Source: Clostridium ljungdahlii (GTDB taxonomy: Bacteria; Bacillota; Clostridia; Clostridiales; Clostridiaceae). Taken from it: a DNA stretch of 64,000 nucleotides. Both the position numbers and the translations under genes were made by a program. The notes under the pieces are model-generated. The model was not told the DNA's origin and did not search any database. It saw only the letters and a program-made list of their open reading frames with translations. Positions 45,488 to 54,465 of the stretch are shown piece by piece (position 1 is the first letter of the stretch; each line of letters starts with the position of its first letter). The stretch lies in NCBI RefSeq assembly GCF_001636845.1, contig NZ_LITT01000046.1, positions 244,125-308,124 of the forward strand. The letters run 5' to 3'.

Positions 45488-46996
45488 ATGTCAACTTTAA
45501 TGAAAGCTATTTTTATAGCATCACTTAACGGAAGCATATTAGTTATACTAATACTTTTAATAAAGAACCTGTTAAAAGAAAGATTAAAAGCTGAATTTCA
45601 CTATATCCTATGGTTTCTTTTAATAATAAAACTTATTATGCCCTATGGACCTGAAAGCAATTTAAGCATATTTAATATATATAATTCTGTATCAGGGAAA
45701 AAATCCACTGTATCCAGTAAGTATTATTTAAAAACAAGTGATACATTTAAAAATAAATCTGAAGATACCACTAGCTCTGATAATTTAAGCAAGAATAAAA
45801 ATATAGAGCGTTTAAATAAAAAAATAAATTATAAAAGCATACTGTTCTATATATGGATACTAGGAATGGTGTTTTTTATAGCTAATACATTATATGAAAT
45901 TAAAAAAATTCAATTTATAAAGAAAAATGCAATAAGTAATAAAGATTCTACTTTTAATAATATACTGAACAACTGCCTAAATATAATGAACATAAGTAAA
46001 AGTGTATCTTTAATGTATCCATATAAATCAATCAGCCCCTGCTTATGTGGATTAATTAAATCTACAATATTTATCCCACAAAATATTATACAAAATATTT
46101 CAGAAGATGAATTTAAACATATTATAATACATGAACTCTGTCACTTAAAGAGAAAAGATTTACTTATTAACTGGATTATAATAATCTTAAATATTGTTTA
46201 CTGGTTCAATCCAATAATACGATATGGTTTTTATAAAATGAAACAAGATTGTGAAATATCCTGTGATGCTTATGCACTTAGATATTTAGGCATAGATGGA
46301 AACATAAATTATGGAAACACAATTATAAAAATATTGCAATTAGAGAATAACCCCCCTTCGTTAATTACTTCAGCTCCCATGGCTGTAAATAATTCCGAAA
46401 TCAAAAGGAGAATTACTATGATATCAAAACATAAAAAAAGTTCTTTAAAAAACATAATATGTGGAATTTTAGTTATCACTGCTCTTACCACAATAGGTTT
46501 AACAAGTGGTATTTCTAAGGCAAAACCAAATAGTGATAACTTAAATTCTAAACCCTACTATGAAAGTATTCTAAATTACTTAATAAGTTGTATGCAAGGT
46601 CATAGTTCTAATGATAATAATAGTTTTATGAACACTAATTCAATAAGTTTTAATGGTATAAATGAATTTGAATTTAAGGAATTCAATTTTCAAGGCTATC
46701 AAAGATATTGGAGTGATAACTTTACAAATAATATATTTGCCGCTAAGTTTGCCTTATTTAATGGGATAGAATCATATAAAATAACCTCCCATAAAACTAG
46801 CTATAGTATCAAAATAAATACAGATATAAAAAGTGGAAATGTATCTATAAAGATTTACAATGATAAAAAAGTATTATTTCAAAAGATAAACCCAACAAAC
46901 AAAACCATAACAATTTCAAAAGAAGATGCTAAAAATATTAATCTTGACTGCATAGGAGTAAAAGCTAAAGGTAATATTAGGCTTGAACTAAACTAA
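45488..46996 (+). CDS. M56-family membrane metalloprotease (BlaR1/MecR1-like sensor)
   Basis: A 502-residue membrane protein with helices at about 7-30, 38-56, 118-138, 235-255 and 318-338. The zinc site is HIIIHELCHLKRKD (HExxH, about residue 218), and the M56 box is FNPIIRYGFYKMKQDCEISC followed by DAYALRYLG. The extracellular C-terminus (about 340-502) is not a penicillin-binding domain, unlike BlaR1, so the sensed signal is probably different. It lies 11 bases after the blaI-like gene and should inactivate that repressor on stimulation. AAGGGG precedes the start. Confidence 0.88.
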   Translation: MSTLMKAIFIASLNGSILVILILLIKNLLKERLKAEFHYILWFLLIIKLIMPYGPESNLSIFNIYNSVSGKKSTVSSKYYLKTSDTFKNKSEDTTSSDNLSKNKNIERLNKKINYKSILFYIWILGMVFFIANTLYEIKKIQFIKKNAISNKDSTFNNILNNCLNIMNISKSVSLMYPYKSISPCLCGLIKSTIFIPQNIIQNISEDEFKHIIIHELCHLKRKDLLINWIIIILNIVYWFNPIIRYGFYKMKQDCEISCDAYALRYLGIDGNINYGNTIIKILQLENNPPSLITSAPMAVNNSEIKRRITMISKHKKSSLKNIICGILVITALTTIGLTSGISKAKPNSDNLNSKPYYESILNYLISCMQGHSSNDNNSFMNTNSISFNGINEFEFKEFNFQGYQRYWSDNFTNNIFAAKFALFNGIESYKITSHKTSYSIKINTDIKSGNVSIKIYNDKKVLFQKINPTNKTITISKEDAKNINLDCIGVKAKGNIRLELN

Positions 46997-47030
46997 CAAC
47001 ATCAATAAATGATATTACGTTAGTTAGAAA

Positions 47031-47069
47031 AGCTGCTGTATAATAAAATTTATTCACTATACAACAGCT
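47031..47069. terminator. Bidirectional terminator between M56 and amidase-domain genes
   Basis: AGCTG and TGTATA, and TATACA and CAGCT, pair with one internal mismatch. The stem is flanked by AAAA on the left and TTTT on the right, between convergent genes. Confidence 0.75.
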
Positions 47070-47072
47070 CTT

Positions 47073-48170
47073 TTAATAATTCACATGAACTAGCCAAAAC
47101 TTTATATTTTTATCACTCCATCCAAGATCCCAGGGTACTCTACTTCTATCTGTGTTATGACAGCTTACAAGAGAATATCCTTTAGAATCCGCTCCAGTTA
47201 CTACTGAAATATGAGTTATATCTCCTTTCTTTTCATAGGCTACAAAATCTCCAGGCAAAAGCTTATAAGAAGCTTTATATACTTTTTCATAACTTCCATG
47301 GGCTACTACAGAAGCTCTTCCACTGTATATCATATAATTCTTAAATCCATCTGCATTTAACCAGGACCTAGTGGCTCCAGAACCATCATAGCTCCAACCA
47401 GAATTTTTTCTAAACTTACCACCTTCATGAAGTATTTGAGATGCAAAATTTGCACAATCTCCTCCCTGGGAATTATAATTTCTATACTTTCTATTATAGC
47501 TATATCCATACTCTTTTTCCGACGCTATTCCACAGTACTTATCTGCATATTCCACTGCTCCTTTTCTTCTGTCTCCCATATTTGAAAAATCTCTTTTATT
47601 CTGAGACTGTATATATTGATTTACATTGTCAACTTTAAGGTTATTCAAATTCAGGGAGTCTGCAAAAGGATCTTTATACCATTCTTTAGTAATTATCCAT
47701 CCTTCACTCCGCTTTGCAATATTAAGTATATGAGAAGTACCAATCCTAAATTTATTGATAAAGTTAGGATCATTTTCATATATATAACTATATTCTGTGG
47801 AACATATTAAATTTACAGAGTATTTATTATCTTTGCCTCTAATTCTTTTAATCACTATATCAGGTGAAATTTGAGTAAACCTCACGCTCTGTTTTTCCTC
47901 CCAATTTTTAAGATATTTCATCTTTTTTTCTTCATGTTCATAGGCCCAAGTCCCATACTTGGTATTTTTATCATAATTACCTTCTATTAATTTTAAATCT
48001 CCATTCAATATAGCTTTATTTCTATTTTTAAATATATTTTGTATAGAATTTACAGCTTCTTCTTTTGAAGCAGCTTCTTCGCCTCTAGCTCTATAAAATG
48101 GGAATATTAAAAATATAAATAAAGTGATTATTGCAACTTGGTAAAGCTTTTTTTTTAAAGAACTTTTCAT
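47073..48170 (-). CDS. Secreted protein with putative amidase domain (Amidase_6)
   Basis: About 365 residues. An N-terminal signal peptide (KKLYQVAIITLFIFLIFPFY) is followed by an NTF2-like middle region (about 30-180) and a C-terminal Amidase_6 domain (PF12671) with catalytic-type motif QGGDCANFASQILHEGG and His in DITHISVVTG. Such domains, common in spore-formers, probably hydrolyse peptide or amide bonds in the wall. I chose the ATG at 48170 because GAGGAG is seven bases upstream, whereas the ATG two codons earlier is too close to it. Confidence 0.82.
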   Translation of the reverse strand: MKSSLKKKLYQVAIITLFIFLIFPFYRARGEEAASKEEAVNSIQNIFKNRNKAILNGDLKLIEGNYDKNTKYGTWAYEHEEKKMKYLKNWEEKQSVRFTQISPDIVIKRIRGKDNKYSVNLICSTEYSYIYENDPNFINKFRIGTSHILNIAKRSEGWIITKEWYKDPFADSLNLNNLKVDNVNQYIQSQNKRDFSNMGDRRKGAVEYADKYCGIASEKEYGYSYNRKYRNYNSQGGDCANFASQILHEGGKFRKNSGWSYDGSGATRSWLNADGFKNYMIYSGRASVVAHGSYEKVYKASYKLLPGDFVAYEKKGDITHISVVTGADSKGYSLVSCHNTDRSRVPWDLGWSDKNIKFWLVHVNY

Positions 48171-48295
48171 AGCCATACTCCTCGTATAATTAATTTGGCA
48201 ACTACGTAGAATTTATTATATTGTTTGCATAGTTATTATTCCCAATTAAAATAATAATCACTCTGTTAATTTCGTCCAAGACTTCATACTTATAA

Positions 48296-49198
48296 CTATT
48301 TTAACTTTTCATCTATCTTTTGGATATATCCATTTACCAATTTGTCATTGTAAGGTGCCTGTGAATACCAAAATTTATTATTACTATTTTTTTGTCTAAA
48401 ATATTTTGATTTTAAAATTATTTCTGGCCTGTATTCAAAATGCAGAATGTCAAAATGACTCCACTTTCCGCCCCATACAAAACCATTTTTTTCAAATGCA
48501 TCTACAATTTCTTTTGGGTATTCCTGTATTCTCTTATCTCCTTCTTCTTTAGCCACCCATTTCCAGTAATCTCTTCTATCTCTAGCAAGATCAATAGCTA
48601 TTCCAAAGGAATGGGGGCTTAACAAGCTAGTTCCTGAAATACATCTGTAATTAAATGTACCACTACTTGGAAACAAGGCTTTATAAACTTTTGGATTTCT
48701 CTGAGAAATAGGCATCAATTCTTTTACAGCGTTTTCAAGAGATTTAGCGGCATTGTTATTTCCATTAAACTGAAATCTTCTATATCCTAAATTAGCCATT
48801 TTAAGGTTAGACTCTATAGTCTTTCTATCGCAGCCATAAACTTCTTTTAAAAGCGGATATGTTCTAATTCTTCCAGGATCAAAATCTTTTTCCATTACTC
48901 CATTTATGGTACCTATGGGATAGGTTTGTTCCATCATGTCCTGTAGATCCGTATCATACATTTTTTGCTGGAAACTTTTGCTGCTCTTATCATCATATAA
49001 AATTTTTTTACCGGACTTTGTAAGTACATATACCTTTCCATCATTACTTTTTTCCAAATCCGTAATATATTCTGGGTAGGCCATCATAAGACACAAAATA
49101 TCCTGTTTCATTGTGGTATAATAATCATCTGTCAATGCCTTTACAGGGCTTACACATACACAAATCAATAATAGTGCTGTTATAATTATTTTTTTCAT
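48296..49198 (-). CDS. Secreted M15-family peptidoglycan peptidase
   Basis: 300 residues with a signal peptide (MKKIIITALLLICVCVSPVK) and a C-terminal M15 peptidase domain. The zinc and catalytic residues are in LLSPHSFGIAIDLARD (H-x6-D), then WGGKWSHFDILHFEY (late His). M15 enzymes cut D-Ala-D-Ala or L-Ala-D-Glu bonds in wall peptides; the exact bond is not shown. AAGGAG precedes the ATG. A 72-bp tandem repeat starts about 25 bases upstream, inside the 5' leader or promoter. Confidence 0.88.
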   Translation of the reverse strand: MKKIIITALLLICVCVSPVKALTDDYYTTMKQDILCLMMAYPEYITDLEKSNDGKVYVLTKSGKKILYDDKSSKSFQQKMYDTDLQDMMEQTYPIGTINGVMEKDFDPGRIRTYPLLKEVYGCDRKTIESNLKMANLGYRRFQFNGNNNAAKSLENAVKELMPISQRNPKVYKALFPSSGTFNYRCISGTSLLSPHSFGIAIDLARDRRDYWKWVAKEEGDKRIQEYPKEIVDAFEKNGFVWGGKWSHFDILHFEYRPEIILKSKYFRQKNSNNKFWYSQAPYNDKLVNGYIQKIDEKLK

Positions 49199-49222
49199 AA
49201 TATAAACTCCTTGTCAATAAGT

Positions 49223-49400
49223 AAGTGATTCACACCAAGTCAAAGATTTGGGTTCTAATCTAGGTAACTCCTTCTTCTTATCAGTCGAATGAATAAGTGA
49301 TTCACACCAAATCGAAGATTTGGGTTCTAATCTAGGTAACTCCTTCTCCTTATCAGTCGAATGAATAAGTGATTCACACCAAATCGAAGATTTGGGTTCT
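49223..49400. repeat. 72-bp tandem repeat, two full units and one partial
   Basis: AAGTGATTCACACCAA starts at 49223, 49295 and 49367, a constant 72-base period. Units 2 and 3 are identical where they overlap, while unit 1 has a few changes. Each contains the stem-loop CCAAATCGAAGATTTGG, nearly the same as the one inside S1 at 16550. The array lies between divergent genes. Confidence 0.85.
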
Positions 49401-49512
49401 CTACTTATATTATGTTGTTCATGGATTTACATTATGCATTCATATAGAAGCTATAAAAAATAGGCTGACAAACTTCTAATGGTAAGAAGTTTGATAGCAT
49501 GATTTTACTGCG

Positions 49513-49541
49513 TTGACAGAACTGAACTGTCACTGTACTAT
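49513..49541 (+). promoter_or_regulatory. Sigma-A promoter with internal dyad, aldo/keto reductase gene
   Basis: TTGACA and TACTAT are spaced by 17 bases. TGACAG and CTGTCA half-sites form a dyad across the spacer that could bind a repressor. Just upstream, 49464-49498 is a separate hairpin, with arms CAAACTTCT / AGAAGTTTG and end GCTGACAAA. Confidence 0.65.
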
Positions 49542-49609
49542 ACTTATTATAGAGTTTATAATCGAAAGTTATATTTATGCACATAAATATATTTTAAGGA
49601 GGATATTTT

Positions 49610-50746
49610 ATGCAATACAGAAAATTTTGTAAAGATGATTTTAAAGTATCTACTTTAGGTTTTGGATGCATGCGACTTCCAATAATAAATAACGATTCTT
49701 CAAAAATCAATGAAAAAGAAGCACTAAAAATCATAAGGCATGCAATTGATAATGGTGTAAATTATCTAGATACAGCATATCCTTACCACAGCGGAAATAG
49801 TGAAATTTTAGTAGGTAAAGTACTTAAAGATGGTTACAGAAAAAAAGTCAGAATTGCAACTAAAATGCCTGTATGGCTAGTAGAAAAATATGAAGATTTT
49901 GATAAATATTTGAATGAACAATTAAAAAGGCTTGACGTAGACTATATTGATTATTACCTGCTTCATGCCATGACCAAAGACAGAATGGATAAAGTGGAAA
50001 ACCTAGGTGTCTTTAAGTTTTTAAATAAAGCCTTAGAGGACGGTAAAATTAATCACGTAGGCTTTTCTTTCCATGATAATTTAATGGCTTTCAAACATAT
50101 AATAAATTTATTTCCCTGGGAATTCTGCCAGATCCAATTTAATTATTTAGATGAGGATTACCAGGCAGGTATAGATGGACTAGAATATGCAGTCGATAAA
50201 GGTTTATCAGTAGTTGTAATGGAACCTTTAAAAGGAGGACTTTTATCCGGTAATCTTCCAGAAGATATAAACAACATATTCAATAAATCGAAAGTAAAAA
50301 AAAGTCCGGTTGACTGGGCTTTAAGCTGGGTACTAAATCATCCTGAAGTGTCAGTATTACTAAGTGGAATGAACTCTTTAGAACAAGTAAATGAAAATAT
50401 ATCTATAGCATCAAAAGCTCTCCCTAATTCAATTTCTGAGGAAGACATAGATTTAATAGAACAGGCAAAAGAAAAATTCAATGCCCTTATGAAAATAAAA
50501 TGCACCCGCTGTGGCTACTGTTCCCCTTGCAAGGTAGATTTAGATATTCCACATATTTTTTCTATGTATAATAATTACTTTATGTATAAAAGTAAAGAAT
50601 CCATATTCAATAAGTACAATAATATGCCAAAAAAATCAAAGGCATCTTCCTGCATATCCTGCGGAAAATGTGAGGATAATTGCCCTCAGCATCTTCCAAT
50701 TAGGGTACTTCTAAGACAGGTTAAATCTACCTTTGAAGAGAAATAA
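49610..50746 (+). CDS. Aldo/keto reductase with C-terminal 4Fe-4S clusters
   Basis: A 378-residue protein. The AKR barrel covers about 1-285, with Asp and Tyr of the catalytic tetrad in NYLDTAYPYH and His in YIDYYLLHAM. It is followed by a ferredoxin-like tail with two cysteine groups (CTRCGYCSPC, and CISCGKCEDNCP). Clostridial members of this type are electron-linked oxidoreductases of unknown substrate. AAGGAGG precedes the ATG and a clear promoter is present. Element E4 starts one base after its stop codon. Confidence 0.9.
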   Translation: MQYRKFCKDDFKVSTLGFGCMRLPIINNDSSKINEKEALKIIRHAIDNGVNYLDTAYPYHSGNSEILVGKVLKDGYRKKVRIATKMPVWLVEKYEDFDKYLNEQLKRLDVDYIDYYLLHAMTKDRMDKVENLGVFKFLNKALEDGKINHVGFSFHDNLMAFKHIINLFPWEFCQIQFNYLDEDYQAGIDGLEYAVDKGLSVVVMEPLKGGLLSGNLPEDINNIFNKSKVKKSPVDWALSWVLNHPEVSVLLSGMNSLEQVNENISIASKALPNSISEEDIDLIEQAKEKFNALMKIKCTRCGYCSPCKVDLDIPHIFSMYNNYFMYKSKESIFNKYNNMPKKSKASSCISCGKCEDNCPQHLPIRVLLRQVKSTFEEK

Positions 50747-50747
50747 T

Positions 50748-50924
50748 GCTGACAAATTTCATTACCATAAAAACTTTTAGTAAGTCTAAAGCTCGGTATT
50801 TTGAAAATCTAAAGGAATTTAGATAAACTCGTACCTCAAACATATCTAAGTCCCTAAGATTTTCTAAAATACCTCGCTAAGACTTATTTAAAAAGTTTTT
50901 AAGCGCAATTTCAATTTTGTTAGC
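50748..50924 (+). repeat. Palindromic 3' element E4 with conserved loop
   Basis: A ~177-bp palindrome directly after the aldo/keto reductase stop. GAAAATCT and AGATTTTC arms, with inner TTTAGATA/TATCTAA, carry the loop AACTCGTACCTCAAACA. The outer arms are TAAGTCT/AGACTTA. Stem sequence differs from E1-E3 while the loop is kept. No strong T-run follows. Confidence 0.7.
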
Positions 50925-50955
50925 ATATTTCCTCACATAAAGTTTACTTAAAATA

Positions 50956-51222
50956 CCTATAGATAGATTTTTCAACTTAAAAATAAACTTATACGCAGAG
51001 ATATTTTTACAATAATGAAGCACATTTAAATATTTTGTACATAAGTCTTAGTAAAAAATTTATAAAAAACTTAGAACTTTTGAATTGTTCGAGGTACGAG
51101 TTTTCAAAAGTTCTTAGTCTTTTTTAATTTTTTATTTAGACTTATCAAAATATTTAACGGGCTGAAGGTTGTAAAAACATCCGGAGTATAAGTTTATTTT
51201 TTGTTTAAAAACTCCATATAGG
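50956..51222 (-). repeat. Palindromic 3' element E3 with conserved loop
   Basis: Minus-strand copy whose core (50978-51205) closely matches E2. The central stem CTAAGAACTTTTGAA / TTCAAAAGTTCTAAG encloses CTCGTACCTCGAACAA, followed by TTTTTTA. It lies directly after the carB stop on the same strand and could terminate the argF-carA-carB transcript. Confidence 0.75.
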
Positions 51223-51237
51223 CATTTGAAAAACTCT

Positions 51238-54200
51238 TTAACTTCTAAGTGCTGGTTCCTGCAAATATTCACCCATAGTTCTGTATTCTATATTTTCTTC
51301 ATTTTTCTCTGTCAAAATAGCATCAATATAGGCATTTGCTGTATCCAAGCATGTGAATACTATTTTATCATGAGCTAGAGCTGTATGCCTGAGTATAAAA
51401 CCTTGCCTTGTAGTGTTATATCCTTGAGTAGCTGTATTTATAACTATATCTATTTTCTTATCTTTTATATATTCCACTGCAGTATCTAAATCAAGCTCAC
51501 TGCATTTTACTCCATTTTCACTTAAGAACTTATAAGTTCCGCTGGATGCACTTATACTAAATCCAAGTTCTCCATATTTTTTGATTACATTTAGTGAATC
51601 CTTTTTATCTATATCATTTACAGAAACATATAGATTTCCTTCTTGCAGTATCTTAACTCCTGAAGCTTTAAATGCTTTATATATGGCTTTGTCCTTATCA
51701 AAATCCACTCCTAAGACTTCTCCTGTAGATTTCATTTCAGGGCCTAGTGCCACATCTACTCCAGATAACTTTTTATTAGAAAATATAGGCATTTTGACTG
51801 CGTAAATATTGCTGTACCTATACATATCCTGTTTATAGTGAAAATCTTTTATTTTCTTACCTAACATAACTTCTACAGCTATCTCTACCATTGGAATATT
51901 AGTAACTTTACTCAAAATAGGTACAGTTCTCGACGCCCTTGGATTTACTTCTATTACATACACCTTATCTCCGTCAAAAGCATATTGAACATTTAAAAGT
52001 CCTTTAACATTCAACTTCTTGGCAATCTTCACTGTATAATCTTCTATTTTTTTTAGTACCTTCTCTGGTAAATCTGATGCTGGATATACTGCTATACTGT
52101 CCCCAGAATGTACCCCTGTTTTCTCTATATGCTCCATTATTCCCGGAATTATTAAATCTTGTCCATCTGATATGGCATCTACTTCTATTTCCTTTCCCAC
52201 TATATATTTGTCTACAAGCACAGGATGTTCCTTAGATAAATTTACGGCATCCTTTAAATACTTACACAGCTCTTCATAATTGTAGACAACCTTCATTGCT
52301 CTACCGCCTATTACATAAGATGGCCTAACAATAACAGGATAACCTATTTCAGCTACTAAGTTATCTGCTTCTTCAAGGCTTGTTACAGATCCACCTACAG
52401 GTGAATTTATGTCAAGTTCTTTAAGTAACACTCTAAACTTTTCCCTGTCTTCTGCCAAATCTATAGATTCAAAGGATGTACCAAGTAAATTTACTCCTCT
52501 GTCATTTAACTTTTTAGATAGGTTAAGTGCAGTCTGTCCTCCAAATTGTACTATAACTCCATCCACCTTTTCCTCATTTATTACATTCATAACGTCATCT
52601 ATATAAAGCGGCTCAAAATACAGCTTATCTGAAATATCAAAATCAGTACTTACTGTCTCTGGATTATTATTTATTATAATAGCTTCATATCCTGCTTTTT
52701 TTATAGCCCAAACACCATTAACACAGCAGTAATCGAACTCTATTCCCTGTCCTATTCTAATAGGTCCTGAACCTATTACAAGTATTTTCTTATTATTTGA
52801 AACAACATTGTCACTTTCCAACTCATAACAGGAATAATAGTAGGAAGTTTTTGCTTCAAATTCTCCACTGCAGGTATCTACCATTTTGTAAACAGATTTT
52901 ATGCCATTCACTTCTCTAAGTTTCTTTAAATCTTCTAATTTCATACCTATTAATTTGCAAATATATTCATCTGTAAATCCCATAACTTCAGCTTTTTGAA
53001 TGGTTTCTACATTTGGAACGTTGTTTATAAGCTCATTTTCCATATCTACTATATTTTCTATTCCACCTATAAACCATTTATCTATTTTAGTTAATTCATG
53101 AAGCTCATCTATAGTAATTCCTTTTCTAAGAGCTTCTGCTAAAGCAAAAAGTCTCTCATCATCCTGGTTATTTATCTTTTCTATTATTTCATCTTTGCTC
53201 ATATTTTCAAATTCATCTAATTTGAGCCCTATTATTTTTCCCTCTAAGCTTATGACTGCTTTTAAAAGAGCACTTTCAAAACTCCTATCTATAGCCATAA
53301 CTTCCCCTGTAGCCTTCATCTGAGTTTTTAAAGTCCTGTTTGCAGTTTTAAATTTATCAAAAGGCCACTTAGGCATTTTAACTACACAATAATCTAGAGC
53401 TGGTTCAAACAGTGCACTGGAATTTCCCGTAACATAATTTTTAAGTTCATCTAAAGTGTATCCAAGAGCAATTTTAGCTGCAATTTTAGCTATAGGATAT
53501 CCTGCTGCTTTTGAAGCCAATGCACTGGATCTGCTTACTCTAGGATTTACTTCTATAACCATGTACCTATTACTATTAGGATCTAATGCAAATTGAATAT
53601 TGCATCCACCTTCTATTTTTAAAGTTCTTATTATCTTTATGGCAGACCTTCTAAGCATCTGGTACTCTCTATCATTAAGTGTCTGGGATGGAGCTACTAC
53701 TATGCTGTCTCCTGTGTGTATTCCCACAGGGTCCAAATTTTCCATATTACAAACTACCATACAGTTGTCCTTTTTATCTCTCATTATTTCATATTCTAGT
53801 TCTTTCCACCCAGCTAAGCTTTGCTCAAGAAGTATTTGATTTATAGGACTCTCTTCCAATCCATTTTCACATATTTCCATATATTCTTCATAAGTACTTG
53901 CAATACCCCCTCCAGTTCCTCCTAAGGTATATGCAGGTCTTATTATAATTGGAAGGCTGACTTTATTTAAAAACTCTTTGCATTCTTCTAAATTTGTAGC
54001 AATTTCACTTACAGCTATAGGTTCATCTATTTCATTCATTAGATTTTTAAAGCTTTCCCTATCTTCTGCGTTCTTTATGGATTCAGTTTTTATTCCAAGA
54101 AGTTCTACATTGTATTTTTTGAATACCCCAATTTGATTAAGCTCCATAGCCAAATTCAAGGCAGTCTGTCCCCCAAATCCAGCTAAAACCCCATTTGGCT

Positions 54201-54444
54201 TTTCCCTTTTTATTATTGCCTCTAGTGATTCAACAGTTAAAGGTTCTATATAAGTCTTATCTGCAATATTTTTATCAGTCATTATAGTAGCAGGATTGCT
54301 ATTTACCAGAACAGTTTGTATTCCTTCTTTTTTTATAGCCTCGCAGGCCTGTGTTCCCGAGTAATCAAATTCCGCAGCCTGACCTATTATTATAGGACCC
54401 GATCCTATTATCAAAACCTTTTTCAAGTTTTCTCTTAACGGCAT
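51238..54444 (-). CDS. carB: Carbamoyl-phosphate synthase large subunit
   Basis: 1068 residues, full length for the family. It has two homologous ATP-grasp synthetase halves, each opening with an IGSGPIxIGQ motif (KVLIIGSGPIIIGQAAEFDY, and KILVIGSGPIRIGQGIEFDY at about 555). A C-terminal MGS-like allosteric domain follows (about 935-1068). With CarA it makes carbamoyl phosphate from bicarbonate, ammonia (from glutamine) and two ATP. It is the third gene of argF-carA-carB, pointing to arginine supply. It is 21 bases from carA. Confidence 0.96.
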   Translation of the reverse strand: MPLRENLKKVLIIGSGPIIIGQAAEFDYSGTQACEAIKKEGIQTVLVNSNPATIMTDKNIADKTYIEPLTVESLEAIIKREKPNGVLAGFGGQTALNLAMELNQIGVFKKYNVELLGIKTESIKNAEDRESFKNLMNEIDEPIAVSEIATNLEECKEFLNKVSLPIIIRPAYTLGGTGGGIASTYEEYMEICENGLEESPINQILLEQSLAGWKELEYEIMRDKKDNCMVVCNMENLDPVGIHTGDSIVVAPSQTLNDREYQMLRRSAIKIIRTLKIEGGCNIQFALDPNSNRYMVIEVNPRVSRSSALASKAAGYPIAKIAAKIALGYTLDELKNYVTGNSSALFEPALDYCVVKMPKWPFDKFKTANRTLKTQMKATGEVMAIDRSFESALLKAVISLEGKIIGLKLDEFENMSKDEIIEKINNQDDERLFALAEALRKGITIDELHELTKIDKWFIGGIENIVDMENELINNVPNVETIQKAEVMGFTDEYICKLIGMKLEDLKKLREVNGIKSVYKMVDTCSGEFEAKTSYYYSCYELESDNVVSNNKKILVIGSGPIRIGQGIEFDYCCVNGVWAIKKAGYEAIIINNNPETVSTDFDISDKLYFEPLYIDDVMNVINEEKVDGVIVQFGGQTALNLSKKLNDRGVNLLGTSFESIDLAEDREKFRVLLKELDINSPVGGSVTSLEEADNLVAEIGYPVIVRPSYVIGGRAMKVVYNYEELCKYLKDAVNLSKEHPVLVDKYIVGKEIEVDAISDGQDLIIPGIMEHIEKTGVHSGDSIAVYPASDLPEKVLKKIEDYTVKIAKKLNVKGLLNVQYAFDGDKVYVIEVNPRASRTVPILSKVTNIPMVEIAVEVMLGKKIKDFHYKQDMYRYSNIYAVKMPIFSNKKLSGVDVALGPEMKSTGEVLGVDFDKDKAIYKAFKASGVKILQEGNLYVSVNDIDKKDSLNVIKKYGELGFSISASSGTYKFLSENGVKCSELDLDTAVEYIKDKKIDIVINTATQGYNTTRQGFILRHTALAHDKIVFTCLDTANAYIDAILTEKNEENIEYRTMGEYLQEPALRS

Positions 54445-54465
54445 TATATCACTTCTCCTTGTTAT

